NCBI RefSeq assembly: GCF_001655055.1
Contig: NZ_LXEW01000042.1
Location: 1-64,000 of the forward strand
Length of the DNA: 64,000 nucleotides
Source: Providencia heimbachae ATCC 35613
GTDB taxonomy: Bacteria > Pseudomonadota > Gammaproteobacteria > Enterobacterales > Enterobacteriaceae
Direction of reading: 5' to 3'
A program made the translations under genes and the position numbers. Shown one piece after another: positions 34,127-44,249 of this stretch (positions within the stretch are counted from its first letter, which is position 1; each line of letters starts with the position of its first letter). Under the pieces are notes generated by a model, which had not been told where the DNA came from, made no database searches, and saw only the letters and a program-made list of their open reading frames with translations.

Positions 34127-35662
34127 ATGAAGGTTAAAACCAAAGTACCACCTCATGACAATGTACCTGTCAAAAATGACATAGTGCTGATCGCCATTAG
34201 TATGGTTGTCGTTATTTCTACAATTATTTTATTGATGTTGTACCCAGCGTCATCACAGAAGCTTGCCGAAAGTATGTTTAAAGGCCTTACGAGCTCCCTT
34301 GGATCGGTTGTTCAATTACTAGGCTTTGGTTGCGTCATCATGGCAATTTTAATCGCTAGTAGCAAATATGGAACAATTAAACTAGGGGAAGGTAATCCGG
34401 AATATTCCAATACGAGTTGGATTTTCATGTTTATTTGTGCAGGGTTAGGCTCTGCGACTATGTATTGGGCTTTTATGGAGTGGGCTTACTATTATAGTAC
34501 TCCAGGTTTAAATCTGACGCCAGAAAGTAAAGAATCCCTTCGAACGAGCCTTTCATATGTTTTTTTTCATTGGGGACTAACGCCTTGGTCAATTTATGGT
34601 ATTGCATCTTTGGCGATGGCATACCATTTTTATATCAATAAAGCTAAGGGGCTCAATTTATCTTCATTAATTGCCTCTATAACGGGTATTTCTGAAAAAG
34701 GGCCGCTAGGAAAAATTATTGATTTAATCTTCTTATTTTCAACCTTTGGCGGACTAGTTTTAACAACCACAATTACGGTTGGTACTGTTTCTGCTGGGTT
34801 ATCAAGCATCTTTGGTTTTGAAAATAATTTTATGCTTAAAATTATTCTACTTGCCATAATTACATTAACGTTTTCACTCAGTTCATACATTGGTATTGAT
34901 GGTGGAATGCAAAAACTAGCTAAGGCTGCATGTGGAATGACGCTGGCCTTTGGTTTGGTTGTTATGCTACTGGGAAATACGTCTTTTATTGTCGATAATT
35001 TTATCAATAATTTAGGTTTAACACTGACAAACTTTGTCCATATGAGCTTATTTACGGACCCGATAGGTCAGGGAAGCTTTAATAAAGACTGGACAGTATT
35101 TTATTGGCTCTATTGGATAACATATACGCCAGGTGTTTCAATTTTTATAACTCGAGTATCGAAAGGCCGTACAATCAGAGAGTTAATATTAGGTTTAATC
35201 CTTGGTGGTTGTGCAGGGTGCTGGTTTTTCTTTGGCAGTTTAAGTGGCTTTGCAATTGATTTATTCAATACTGGAGTTGTCAATGCCCCTGCACTTTTAC
35301 AAGCAAACGAAGGTGAACTTGCAGTTGGACAAATCCTTTCTCAGCTACCTTTAGGGACTTTCTTTTCTCTATTTTATTTCCTATTAATGATTGTATTTCT
35401 TGCTTCTCATTTAGATGCAACAGCGTATACCGTCGCTGCAGTAAGTAGTAAAGGATTACGACAAGGCCAAGATCCAGCAAAAGGGTTACGTATATTTTGG
35501 TGCATCATGCTCGGATTAATCCCGTTAGCGATGTTATATATCAATGCATCACTTTCAACGTTAAAAACCGCAGTAACGCTTACTGCTGCCCCATTCATAA
35601 TTATTCTTATTATCTGCGCCATTGGTCTTATGAAATGGCTTAAAAATCACGAGTTTAAGTAG
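34127..35662 (+). CDS. BCCT-family transporter, CaiT-like
   Basis: A 511-residue inner-membrane carrier with about twelve spans. The start at 34127 is chosen because MKVKTKVPPHDN begins here after GGGATGTATT; the frame is open to 34040. BCCT hallmarks: ATMYWAFMEWAYYYSTPGL, resembling the CaiT segment with IEIYYYISTP, and the signature DWTVFYWLYWITYTPG (about residues 320-335) followed by RVSKGRTIRELILG. Substrates of the family are trimethylammonium or related zwitterions (betaine, carnitine, choline); the substrate here is unknown. It is eight bases before the enolase-superfamily gene, a clear operon. Confidence 0.87.
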   Translation: MKVKTKVPPHDNVPVKNDIVLIAISMVVVISTIILLMLYPASSQKLAESMFKGLTSSLGSVVQLLGFGCVIMAILIASSKYGTIKLGEGNPEYSNTSWIFMFICAGLGSATMYWAFMEWAYYYSTPGLNLTPESKESLRTSLSYVFFHWGLTPWSIYGIASLAMAYHFYINKAKGLNLSSLIASITGISEKGPLGKIIDLIFLFSTFGGLVLTTTITVGTVSAGLSSIFGFENNFMLKIILLAIITLTFSLSSYIGIDGGMQKLAKAACGMTLAFGLVVMLLGNTSFIVDNFINNLGLTLTNFVHMSLFTDPIGQGSFNKDWTVFYWLYWITYTPGVSIFITRVSKGRTIRELILGLILGGCAGCWFFFGSLSGFAIDLFNTGVVNAPALLQANEGELAVGQILSQLPLGTFFSLFYFLLMIVFLASHLDATAYTVAAVSSKGLRQGQDPAKGLRIFWCIMLGLIPLAMLYINASLSTLKTAVTLTAAPFIIILIICAIGLMKWLKNHEFK

Positions 35663-35670
35663 GGTTGAAA

Positions 35671-36798
35671 ATGAAAATTATTGATGTTGACGTCATTTGG
35701 TTACGAGTCCCTGAGTTATTTGATGAATGTGAATGGGGGGAAGATGCCGTCATTATTAAGATAACAACAGATATTGGAATAGTTGGGTATGGGGAAACGG
35801 ATAGTTCTCCGTTGGTTGTAAAGTCTATTATAGAAACGCCATCGTCACACTCGACTTGTCGAGGGTTAAAAGAAATTTTAATTGGGAAAAACCCTCTAGA
35901 AATATCTAAATTATGGGATAAAATGTTTACAGAAAGTGAATATATGGGGCGACGAGGAGCCGGAATTCACGCGATAAGTGCTATCGATATTGCATTATGG
36001 GATATTGCAGGGCAATACTATCAAGTTCCAGTACATATGTTGTTGGGCGGTAAATACAGAGATAAAATCAATGCATATGGCACATTCATTCCTTCGGATA
36101 ATGTTGATGATAGTTGTAAAAAAGCATTGAGCCTTGTGGAACAGGGATTTAAAAGTATAAAACTTGGTGGAAATGGTTTCGGTATAGATGCATCAAAAGA
36201 TTACGACACATTGAAATGTATTCGTGAGGCTGTTGGTCAACACATTGATATTGCAATTGATTTAGTCGGGTTATGGCACAATTTTTCGTATGCTCAAAGT
36301 CGATATAAAATGCTCGAAGAATTCAATATTAATTGGATTGAAGAGCCCGTCCCCTCTGACAGACTAAAGTGTTACCGTCGCCTTTCTGATAGCCTGCCAG
36401 TTAAAATAACCGGTGGAGAGGCATTAACGAGTTATGCTGAATTTAAGCAGTTTATAGAAGACGCGAATCCTGCAATAGTTCAACCAGACATTACACGCTG
36501 TGGCGGAATTACTGAAATAAAAAAAATAAATTTTTTAGCGGAAGAGAATGGAATAAATTTAGTTCCTCATGGATTTAGTACAGGAATTCTTCTTCATGCA
36601 ACCATTCACTTTCTTGCATCGACCCGCTTTGGCAATTTGATAGAGTACTCTCAAAGTGACAGTCCAATTTATAATGAACTTGTGAAAAATAAAGTGCCAG
36701 TTATCAATGGCCAGGTAGAGGTTCCCGATATTCCTGGATTAGGCTTAATATTAAATGAAGATTTTATTAAAGAGTACCGAGTCACTAATCCAAATTAA
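35671..36798 (+). CDS. enolase-superfamily enzyme, mandelate racemase subgroup
   Basis: A 375-residue protein starting at the ATG at 35671 (AGGG ahead). Capping domain (about 1-125), then a modified TIM barrel. Metal ligands are visible as Asp in AIDLVGLW, Glu in WIEEPVP and Glu in ITGGEAL; the His/Asp dyad is in VPHGFSTG and QPDITRCGG; a Glu lies in IEYSQSD. The barrel-strand-2 motif that is usually K-x-K reads IKLGG, so only one Lys is kept, as also happens in some sugar-acid dehydratases. Such enzymes abstract a proton alpha to a carboxylate (racemisation or dehydration). Pairing with a BCCT carrier suggests a zwitterionic carboxylate substrate; this is inference. Confidence 0.83.
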   Translation: MKIIDVDVIWLRVPELFDECEWGEDAVIIKITTDIGIVGYGETDSSPLVVKSIIETPSSHSTCRGLKEILIGKNPLEISKLWDKMFTESEYMGRRGAGIHAISAIDIALWDIAGQYYQVPVHMLLGGKYRDKINAYGTFIPSDNVDDSCKKALSLVEQGFKSIKLGGNGFGIDASKDYDTLKCIREAVGQHIDIAIDLVGLWHNFSYAQSRYKMLEEFNINWIEEPVPSDRLKCYRRLSDSLPVKITGGEALTSYAEFKQFIEDANPAIVQPDITRCGGITEIKKINFLAEENGINLVPHGFSTGILLHATIHFLASTRFGNLIEYSQSDSPIYNELVKNKVPVINGQVEVPDIPGLGLILNEDFIKEYRVTNPN

Positions 36799-36936
36799 AT
36801 AGAAAAAGATATTGTTAACCTATAACCTCACTCTTTGATTGAACTCTCAATATTTGGAGTGGGGTTATAGGTTGATCTAAAAAATCTTGCTAAAAGCAAT
36901 AAGTTCACGGCCAAAAGGTAATGAAATCATTGCAAT

Positions 36937-37590
36937 TTATTTTTTCTGTGTAAGCTTTGAAATGGCTTCACGATAACAAAGTTCAAGTTTTTCTCGGCTA
37001 TCTGCGGTCGTATGTAAGTCATGTAAGCGACCATTATTGATACCGTAAACCCAACCGTGGATCATCACTTTTTGCCCGCGTTTCCACGCTGATTGCATAA
37101 TTGTTGAGTGCCCTAAGTTATAAACTTGTTCAACAACGTTCAGTTCACATAAACGGTCTAGGCGCTCGCAAGGCTTTAATTCACCCAGCATTGAGCTATG
37201 TCTGTACCAAATATCTCGGATATGCAATAGCCAGTTATTGATCAATCCTAGTTCAGTGTTATCTACAGCGGCTTCGATGCCTCCGCATCCGTAGTGGCCG
37301 CAAATAATGATATGCTCGACTTCGAGAACATCAACGGCATACTGAATAACCGATAAACAGTTAAGATCGGTGTGGATCACTAGGTTGGCTACATTACGGT
37401 GTACGAAAAGGTCACCGGGTGCCGCATTGATTAATTTTTCGGCAGGTACGCGGCTATCTGAGCAGCCTATCCATAGGAACCTAGGTTTTTGAGCTTTTGA
37501 CAATTCTTTAAAGAATTCTGGATTTTCTTCATTTACAGAGGCTGACCATGCTTCATTATTAGCAAACAGCTCTTCAATTTTTCTCATCAT
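36937..37590 (-). CDS. can: beta-carbonic anhydrase Can
   Basis: A 217-residue zinc enzyme converting CO2 to bicarbonate. Zinc ligands are in CSDSR (Cys, Asp; about residues 43-47) and HYGCGG (His, Cys; about 99-104). It is colinear with E. coli Can, including [19 protein letters not shown] and [11 protein letters not shown]. Two adjacent ATGs (37590, 37587) can start it. It is transcribed away from yadG, as in E. coli. Confidence 0.96.
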   Translation of the reverse strand: MMRKIEELFANNEAWSASVNEENPEFFKELSKAQKPRFLWIGCSDSRVPAEKLINAAPGDLFVHRNVANLVIHTDLNCLSVIQYAVDVLEVEHIIICGHYGCGGIEAAVDNTELGLINNWLLHIRDIWYRHSSMLGELKPCERLDRLCELNVVEQVYNLGHSTIMQSAWKRGQKVMIHGWVYGINNGRLHDLHTTADSREKLELCYREAISKLTQKK

Positions 37591-37859
37591 GACTTATAGC
37601 CTGGTTGTGTTACTTTGCGATAAAATCTCATATATTATTTTTATACAACATTTATTGATAAAATAATAATTAGTTATACTAATTTTAATTTCCTTATGAT
37701 GAACCACCTATTTAGACATGACAACCCTTAACATATAACATGTTGAATTATCTTTCTTAAATCAATTATCACTTTTCTGCATAACATAGAGCAGAAAAAA
37801 GTGGCATCATTAGCTATATTGCCCCCAAACCATCCTAAGAATAAAGGTGTTTTTTATAT

Positions 37860-38801
37860 ATGACGTATGCACTTGAGTTATCGCAACTGACCAAAACCTA
37901 TCCGGGTGGCGTGAAAGCATTGCGAGGAATCGATTTGAGCGTTGAAGATGGTGACTTTTACGCATTACTTGGGCCAAATGGCGCAGGTAAGTCAACTACA
38001 ATAGGGATTATTAGCTCGTTGGTTAACAAAACCAGTGGCTCAGTAAAAGTATTTGGCTATGATTTAGAAAAACAAGTTGTCCTCGCTAAACAACAGCTGG
38101 GTTTAGTACCCCAAGAATTCAATTTTAACCCGTTTGAAACGGTGGTACAGATTGTGCTCAATCAAGCCGGCTATTATGGTGTCCCTCGTGATATTGCCAC
38201 GCAGCGAGCACAACAATATTTGACTCAATTAGACTTGTGGGAAAAGCGTGATGAGAGAGCACGCAATTTATCTGGCGGTATGAAACGACGTTTGATGATT
38301 GCACGTGCTTTAATGCACCAACCAAAATTGCTCATTCTTGATGAACCAACGGCTGGGGTTGATATTGAACTACGTCGCTCAATGTGGACATTTCTAAAGA
38401 AATTAAACGCTCAAGGCACAACGATTATTCTGACAACTCATTATCTAGAAGAAGCGGAAATGCTGTGTCGTAATATTGGTATTATTCAGCATGGTGAACT
38501 GGTGGAAAATACCAGTATGAAGCAGTTGTTAAGCCAGTTAGAGTCAGAAACCTTTATTTTCGATCTCACATCAAAGAGCCCAATACCGAAATTAGCAGGT
38601 TATGAGTCACGGTTAATTGATACCTCAACTCTAGAAGTTGATGTAAAAAGAGAACAAGGGCTCAACAGTGTATTTAGCCAATTAAGTGAGCAAGGTATTC
38701 AAATTTTGAGTATGCGCAATAAAGCCAACCGCCTAGAAGAGTTGTTTGTTAGCCTAGTGAAAAAAGAAAGTAACCCTATTCAGAAGGAGGAAATCCAATG
38801 A
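37860..38801 (+). CDS. yadG: ABC transporter ATP-binding protein YadG
   Basis: A 313-residue ATPase of a type ABC-2 exporter. Walker A GPNGAGKST (about residues 39-47), Q-loop PQEFNF, signature LSGGMKRR (about 137-144), Walker B LLILDEPTAGVD (about 157-168) and H-loop TTHYLEEAE are all present. It overlaps yadH by four bases (ATGA), indicating coupled translation. The substrate of YadGH is unknown. Confidence 0.94.
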   Translation: MTYALELSQLTKTYPGGVKALRGIDLSVEDGDFYALLGPNGAGKSTTIGIISSLVNKTSGSVKVFGYDLEKQVVLAKQQLGLVPQEFNFNPFETVVQIVLNQAGYYGVPRDIATQRAQQYLTQLDLWEKRDERARNLSGGMKRRLMIARALMHQPKLLILDEPTAGVDIELRRSMWTFLKKLNAQGTTIILTTHYLEEAEMLCRNIGIIQHGELVENTSMKQLLSQLESETFIFDLTSKSPIPKLAGYESRLIDTSTLEVDVKREQGLNSVFSQLSEQGIQILSMRNKANRLEELFVSLVKKESNPIQKEEIQ

Positions 38802-39568
38802 TCTCACTGTATTGGGTTGCACTAAAAACAATTTGGATCAAAGAGGTAACCCGATTTGGTCGCATCTGGGTACAAACGCTATTACCACCGGTTATTACGA
38901 TGTCACTTTATTTTGTGATATTTGGTAATTTAATTGGTTCGAGAATTGGTGAAATGGGCGGTGTGGACTATATGCAATTTATTGTCCCTGGCCTTATCAT
39001 GATGGCGGTGATCACCAACTCTTATTCGAATGTGTGTTCCTCGTTTTTTGGTTCTAAATTTCAAAAAAATATTGAGGAATTACTTGTTGCACCTGTACCT
39101 ACTCACGTAATTATTGCGGGTTTTGTTGGCGGTGGGGTTGCTCGAGGGATCTTAGTTGGTTTTCTTGTCACGTTAGTTTCATTATTTTTTATCCCATTAC
39201 AAGTTCATTCATGGGTGATGATAATTATTACATTGCTACTGACGGCCATTGTATTTTCACTTGCCGGGTTGTTGAATGCGATATTTGCAAAAACCTTTGA
39301 TGATATCAGCATTGTGCCAACATTTGTGCTGACGCCTCTGACTTATCTTGGTGGTGTATTTTATTCATTAACCTTATTGCCACCATTTTGGCAGGCGGTA
39401 TCTAAGCTTAACCCTATTGTGTATATGATTAGTGGCTTTAGATATGGTTTCTTAGGAATAGCAGATGTCTCTATTGCCGTCACTTTGGGCGTTTTAATGA
39501 TTTTCCTAATTGTTTTCTATTTATTGACTTGGTATTTAATTGAGCAGGGTAGAGGACTGAGAAGTTAG
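38798..39568 (+). CDS. yadH: ABC-2 type transporter permease YadH
   Basis: A 256-residue inner-membrane permease with six spans and the ABC-2 signature region PLTYLGGVFYSLTLLPPFWQAVSKLNPIV split over about residues 180-208 (matching the family pattern of a conserved loop before the last spans). Pairs with YadG. Start ATG is inside the last codons of yadG, with GGAGGAAA just upstream. Confidence 0.93.
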   Translation: MISLYWVALKTIWIKEVTRFGRIWVQTLLPPVITMSLYFVIFGNLIGSRIGEMGGVDYMQFIVPGLIMMAVITNSYSNVCSSFFGSKFQKNIEELLVAPVPTHVIIAGFVGGGVARGILVGFLVTLVSLFFIPLQVHSWVMIIITLLLTAIVFSLAGLLNAIFAKTFDDISIVPTFVLTPLTYLGGVFYSLTLLPPFWQAVSKLNPIVYMISGFRYGFLGIADVSIAVTLGVLMIFLIVFYLLTWYLIEQGRGLRS

Positions 39569-39607
39569 TTAAATTTACGTAGTGCTTATTTTGTCATTTA
39601 AATAAAA

Positions 39608-39658
39608 AGAGCTGTACCTGAAAAGTTGATAAAGCTAATGAGGGTACAGCTTTTTATT
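39608..39658 (+). terminator. terminator of yadGH
   Basis: GCTGTACC (39611-39618) and GGTACAGC (39643-39650) pair around a 24-base loop, preceded by AAAAAGA and followed by TTTTTATTTT. Confidence 0.75.
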
Positions 39659-39659
39659 T

Positions 39660-40352
39660 TATAAGTATAATTACTAATAAATATTTATAGGTGTAATAAT
39701 TTATAAGTGAAATCACCTTGTTATTAAGTGATATTAATTGAATAAAATAAAATGATAGAAAAAATAATTATAGTAATTTTCATGCATTATGAAGTTTACA
39801 AATGAAAATATTAAATTTTATAAATGAAAAATAAGACTAATCCATTTTTTTGATGGTTTTTTGTTAAAACAAGATAAAGGCGCGTAAATCGGGCATATCA
39901 TTATATTTGTTATTTAATATCTTTTATTAAACCATAATTGGAGTTTAATACTCATTATATTAATTTTATGTTAAATTTTGTTATTAAATAATAAAAAGTT
40001 CGTAGCATTTACGCATCATCAATTATTGTTTATTTCAATGGAAATATTAAGTTACAGTTACTTAAACAATAGCGAGAAATTGTTTTTATTGAATGATAAC
40101 GTTAACATGATTTATTTTTCTTATTTTATGGTTTTTTATTCTATTTAGTGTGTGATTAGGTGTTTTTTTTGGTGTTATATGTAAGCGCTTATCTGCAATT
40201 AACAATTATTACTCGTAATATGGATTTAGTTAAGAAAGACTAATATACTTTTTGTGAATTAAAGCTCAGGGCAATAAATTTAAATTTTATATTTCTAATA
40301 TTGCAGCTGCAGATAATTAAATATTATTTACTGACACAAAAAGGGGTCAACC
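39660..40352. other. AT-rich promoter region of fimbrial operon 2
   Basis: Nearly 700 bases without a gene and extremely AT-rich, as often seen for H-NS-silenced fimbrial promoters. It contains a LacI-type palindrome at 40094-40107. No long inverted repeats or recombinase gene that would indicate an invertible promoter were seen. Confidence 0.5.
40094..40107. promoter_or_regulatory. LacI-type near-palindrome upstream of fimbrial operon 2
   Basis: TGATAACGTTAACA differs at a single base from the perfect palindrome TGTTAACGTTAACA in the sucrose gene promoter (2986-2999). It is 246 bases before the first pilin start codon. Regulatory role is inferred. Confidence 0.4.
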
Positions 40353-40898
40353 ATGACGTTTAAAAAAACATTATTAATTACTTCTATTATTGCCGCATCA
40401 TTTTCGGGAATGGTAAACGCTGCACCTGCAAGTGGTAATGCAACAGGCATGATTCATTTTAAAGGGCAATTTATTGATTCAACTTGTACTGTTGAAGCTA
40501 ACCATGAAAATAAAAGCGAAGGAACGGTTCAGTTAGGTACATGGATGACTAACACTTTTGATAAAGCCGGTGAATTAACTGATGCGGTTCCATTTACTAT
40601 TGGTTTGAGTGGCTGTCCTGCAACACTCGGTAAAGCGCGTGTCACTTTTGAAGGTAAAGAGAATGTGGATAATACGGATTTATATACCGTAAGTTCTGCA
40701 ACGGGCGTGGGTATTGGTATTTCTGGTGACCAAAACGGAACTAATTTCTTCACGCCAAACAGTGAAGTGGATGGAATTCCATTAACAGGTAATTCGGGTG
40801 AAAAAACTTATTATGCCCGTTATGTTACAACGGCAGAAGAAGTGACCGCGGGAACAGCAAACGCAGATGTCACTGTAACAATCCAATATAACCAATAA
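40353..40898 (+). CDS. major fimbrial subunit (pilin) of operon 2
   Basis: A 181-residue pilin. The signal peptide MTFKKTLLITSIIAASFSGMVNA is cleaved before APASGNATG. The Cys pair is in STCTVEAN and SGCPATLG; the end is VTVTIQYNQ with a near-terminal Tyr. The body (HFKGQFIDSTC) is close to FimA-like/type-1-like pilins. AAAGGGG precedes the ATG. First gene of a six-gene plus-strand operon. Confidence 0.88.
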   Translation: MTFKKTLLITSIIAASFSGMVNAAPASGNATGMIHFKGQFIDSTCTVEANHENKSEGTVQLGTWMTNTFDKAGELTDAVPFTIGLSGCPATLGKARVTFEGKENVDNTDLYTVSSATGVGIGISGDQNGTNFFTPNSEVDGIPLTGNSGEKTYYARYVTTAEEVTAGTANADVTVTIQYNQ

Positions 40899-40949
40899 TT
40901 AACGTTATTAGGGAACGGTTGTTCCCTCCTTTTTCTATAGGGGAATATT

Positions 40950-41627
40950 TTGAAAAAATCGCTTATCGCTTTATCTCTTTTATGTACAGCAGCAATAAAT
41001 GCAAATGCAAGTGTGGTATTGGGTGGCACTCGTGTGATCTATGAAGGTGATAAAAAGGAAGCTTCTATCACAGTTAGAAATGATGATAAAACGCCATTTT
41101 TAGTTCAATCATGGGTCGATAATTTTGAAAGTCAGGATAAGTCTAAACCGCCTTTCTCTGTTACTCCACCGCTATTTAGAATTGAGCCTGAATCAGCTAA
41201 CGCAGTGCGAATTGTGTTAACGGATCCAAGACTCCCATCGGATAAGGAATCGGTTTATTGGTTAAATGTAAAATCAATTCCACCATCAGATCCTAATTCA
41301 ACAAATAGCTTAACTATCTCGATTAATAACAAAATAAAATTAATTTATCGTCCTGCTAATTTGCCAAGCTCAGATGCCTTTACCGCTTATGAGAAACTGA
41401 GTTTTGAAAAACAAGGTAATACGCTAAAAGCGAAAAACCCAACACCCTATTATATTTCATTTGGTGAATTTAAGGTGGGTAATAAGCAAATTGATAATCC
41501 GGGTATGGTTCCACCAATGGGCGAAGCGTCATGGAATATTTCTGGCATTCAAGCAAATCAAGTGACTTGGAGTGCAGTTAATGACCACGGAACAATGACT
41601 CAAGTTAAAACTCAGACATTAAAATAA
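40950..41627 (+). CDS. periplasmic fimbrial chaperone of operon 2
   Basis: A 225-residue PapD/FimC-family chaperone. The signal peptide ends NANASVVLGGTRVIYEGD, placing the conserved G-G-T-R-V-I-Y strand at the mature N-terminus. ESVYWLNVKSIPP and KLIYRPANLP are the typical F1-G1 region and interdomain linker; the C-terminus has TWSAVNDHG. Fifty-one bases after the pilin gene; escorts pilins to the usher. Confidence 0.9.
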   Translation: MKKSLIALSLLCTAAINANASVVLGGTRVIYEGDKKEASITVRNDDKTPFLVQSWVDNFESQDKSKPPFSVTPPLFRIEPESANAVRIVLTDPRLPSDKESVYWLNVKSIPPSDPNSTNSLTISINNKIKLIYRPANLPSSDAFTAYEKLSFEKQGNTLKAKNPTPYYISFGEFKVGNKQIDNPGMVPPMGEASWNISGIQANQVTWSAVNDHGTMTQVKTQTLK

Positions 41628-41648
41628 ATAATTGGAAGATTATTCCTT

Positions 41649-44228
41649 ATGCGCCGTATTATAAAACAAAAAAACACACAAAAAGATGGTCATGAAACCA
41701 TGACATATTCGCATAACGGGTTATTAAATTTTCAATTAAAAAAAGTTTGCCAGGCAATCGCCGCTATTATTGTTGCGAGTGCCAGTATTAATTATGCGAT
41801 TGCGGATGACTATTTTAGTCCTAATTCTTTAAGTGTTCTCGATGGGCAAAATATTGCTGATTTACAAAGCCTGGATCAATTTTCAAACCCAGGAGGGCAA
41901 ATTGCGGGTAAATATCATGTCGATATTATTATTAATGGTATGGCGGTTGATTCTAAAGATATAACCTTCATTGATGATAATGCGAGTAAACAGTTAATTC
42001 CGGTTTTAACAAAAGAAGAATTAGCATCTTGGGGGGTAAAAGTTAATTCCATCCCTGCACTTTTGGCATTAACTTCTAATCAAGAAATTGGAGCCATTAG
42101 TGATTACATCCCAGATGCAAAAACCACGTTAGAGCTTAATCAGCAAAAATTAATTATTTCTATTCCTCAAATCGCCATGGATAAACAGGCTTCAGGCTCA
42201 GTCCCTTCGAGTCAGTGGGAAAATGGTGTACCTGCTTTAGTTTTAAATTATTACTACAGCGGGTCAAATAATTGGAACCGTAATGGTTCCGCAGATACTA
42301 ACTCACATTATTTTAATTTACGTAGCGGGGCTAATTTTGGCCCTTGGCGTCTGAAAAATTATTCAACGTATACAGATAGTTCAGGTCAGCGAGAATGGAA
42401 AAATATTGAGACCAGCCTTGAGCGCGGGATCAATTTTTTAAAGTCACAGTTAATTATTGGTGATACGACAACACCTGGGGAAGTTTTTGATGGCTTCCAA
42501 TTTCGTGGTATTCAACTACAAAGTGATGAATCCATGTTGCCAAATTCCTTAAGAGGGTTTGCACCTATTATTCGAGGCATTGCTCAAAGTAATGCAGAAG
42601 TCACGGTTAAGCAGAATGATTATGTAATTTACCAGTCTTATGTGGCTCCTGGCGCATTTGAAATAGATGATCTTTACCCAACCGGAACCAGTGGTGACTT
42701 AACCGTGACAATTAAGGAAGCTGATGGCTCAGAGCGTTCTTTTATTGTGCCATTTTCATCAATCGCCATTATGCAGCGTGAAGGGCAATTGAAATATTCT
42801 TTAACGGGTGGGAAATATAAATCTAATTCAGATGCTAACGAGCCGGATTTTGTGCAAAGTACCGCGATTTATGGCTTACCTAAAGGCATTACGGGTTATG
42901 CAGGTACACTGCTTTCTAAAAACTATCAATCTTACGCTGCGGGTGTAGGGATTAACTTAGGCAGCTTAGGGGCATTCTCGACAGATGTAACGCAAGCAAA
43001 TACTCAGGATTTAAGAGGGCGTGAAAGTACCGATAGCGGGCAATCATACCGTTTTCAATATTCTAAAAATATGATGACAACGGGAACCTCAGTAACACTC
43101 GCCAATTATCGTTATTCTACTCAAGGTTATTACAGTTTTACTGAAGCGAATAGTAACCGTTCTGAGCTATATAGGGATAACAAGAAAAATCGTTTTCAAG
43201 TCACACTAAGCCAATCGCTTCAAGAATATGGCAGCATCTATTTTTCAACTTACCAACAAGAGTATTGGAACCGTTCGGGTAAAGACCGCTCCATGGGGGC
43301 GGGTTATAACAACGTGCAGGGTGGAATTTCTTATAGTTTAAATTACAGTTATTCCGATAGCCCATATCAACGTAAAGCCGATAACCACTTTTCGTTTTCT
43401 GTGACAATTCCACTGGAAAGTGCATTTGGTGGCTATACCTCATTAACGAGTAATATGACGACTGATAATAACGGAAATACTGATGCAACGGTTGGGATCA
43501 GTGGCAGTTTACTTGAAGGTAATAACTTAAATTATTCCATTCAGCAGGCGTATGGCAATAAAGAAACTAAAGCTAGCGGAAATGCGTCTGCCTCTTACCG
43601 GGGTAGCTTTGGTATCGCCAATGCGGGATATGGCTACGATAGATATTCACAGCGTGCTAACTATGGCCTAACCGGTGCGATTGTTGCTCACCCATATGGA
43701 GTGACCTTATCACAACCTATCTATGATTCATTTGCCATTGTTAGAGCACCGGGTGCTGAAAACGTGAATGTTTCTAACAGAACAGGGGTTGCTACTGACT
43801 GGCGTGGTTATGCCATCGTGCCTTACTTAAATGCTTATACTAAGAATGAAGTCTCTCTTGATGTGAGCTCGTTACCTGACAATGTTGAGTTAAAAACTAA
43901 CACAGTAACCGTGGTTCCAACAAAAGGCGCTGCAATACTCGCTAACTATCAAACACATGTCGGTTATCGCTTATTATTTAATGTGACTGCGAATGGTAAA
44001 CCCGTGCCATTTGGTGCGATGGCTCAGTTAGCTCAAGCTGATGGGCAAAGTATTAGTTCGGGTATTGCCGATGAAAATGGGGATGTCTATCTCAGTGGAA
44101 TGCCAGAAAAAGGTAGCTTACAGGTCAAGTGGGGAAAAAATGACCAAGACCAATGTATTGCGGATTATCAATTAACGGCAGAGCAGCTAAAACAGCATTT
44201 GCCTATTTTACCGGTCAATTGCCGTTAA
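41649..44228 (+). CDS. fimbrial outer-membrane usher of operon 2
   Basis: An 859-residue FimD/PapC-family usher. A long basic leader and signal peptide end near INYAIADDYFSPNSL; the barrel follows with the segment FAPIIRGIAQSNAEVTVKQND and the C-terminal Cys pair (DQCIADY, VNCR). GGAAG precedes the ATG at 41649; an internal ATG at 41700 is an alternative start that would give a more usual signal peptide. It is 21 bases after the chaperone gene and 21 before the adhesin gene. Confidence 0.92.
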   Translation: MRRIIKQKNTQKDGHETMTYSHNGLLNFQLKKVCQAIAAIIVASASINYAIADDYFSPNSLSVLDGQNIADLQSLDQFSNPGGQIAGKYHVDIIINGMAVDSKDITFIDDNASKQLIPVLTKEELASWGVKVNSIPALLALTSNQEIGAISDYIPDAKTTLELNQQKLIISIPQIAMDKQASGSVPSSQWENGVPALVLNYYYSGSNNWNRNGSADTNSHYFNLRSGANFGPWRLKNYSTYTDSSGQREWKNIETSLERGINFLKSQLIIGDTTTPGEVFDGFQFRGIQLQSDESMLPNSLRGFAPIIRGIAQSNAEVTVKQNDYVIYQSYVAPGAFEIDDLYPTGTSGDLTVTIKEADGSERSFIVPFSSIAIMQREGQLKYSLTGGKYKSNSDANEPDFVQSTAIYGLPKGITGYAGTLLSKNYQSYAAGVGINLGSLGAFSTDVTQANTQDLRGRESTDSGQSYRFQYSKNMMTTGTSVTLANYRYSTQGYYSFTEANSNRSELYRDNKKNRFQVTLSQSLQEYGSIYFSTYQQEYWNRSGKDRSMGAGYNNVQGGISYSLNYSYSDSPYQRKADNHFSFSVTIPLESAFGGYTSLTSNMTTDNNGNTDATVGISGSLLEGNNLNYSIQQAYGNKETKASGNASASYRGSFGIANAGYGYDRYSQRANYGLTGAIVAHPYGVTLSQPIYDSFAIVRAPGAENVNVSNRTGVATDWRGYAIVPYLNAYTKNEVSLDVSSLPDNVELKTNTVTVVPTKGAAILANYQTHVGYRLLFNVTANGKPVPFGAMAQLAQADGQSISSGIADENGDVYLSGMPEKGSLQVKWGKNDQDQCIADYQLTAEQLKQHLPILPVNCR

Positions 44229-44249
44229 CTATTTGAATAGGCTTTAAAT

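Noticed and set aside
39660-40352. Small gene or insertion sequence remnant before fimbrial operon 2
   Set aside because: No reading frame or terminal repeats; simply very AT-rich promoter DNA.
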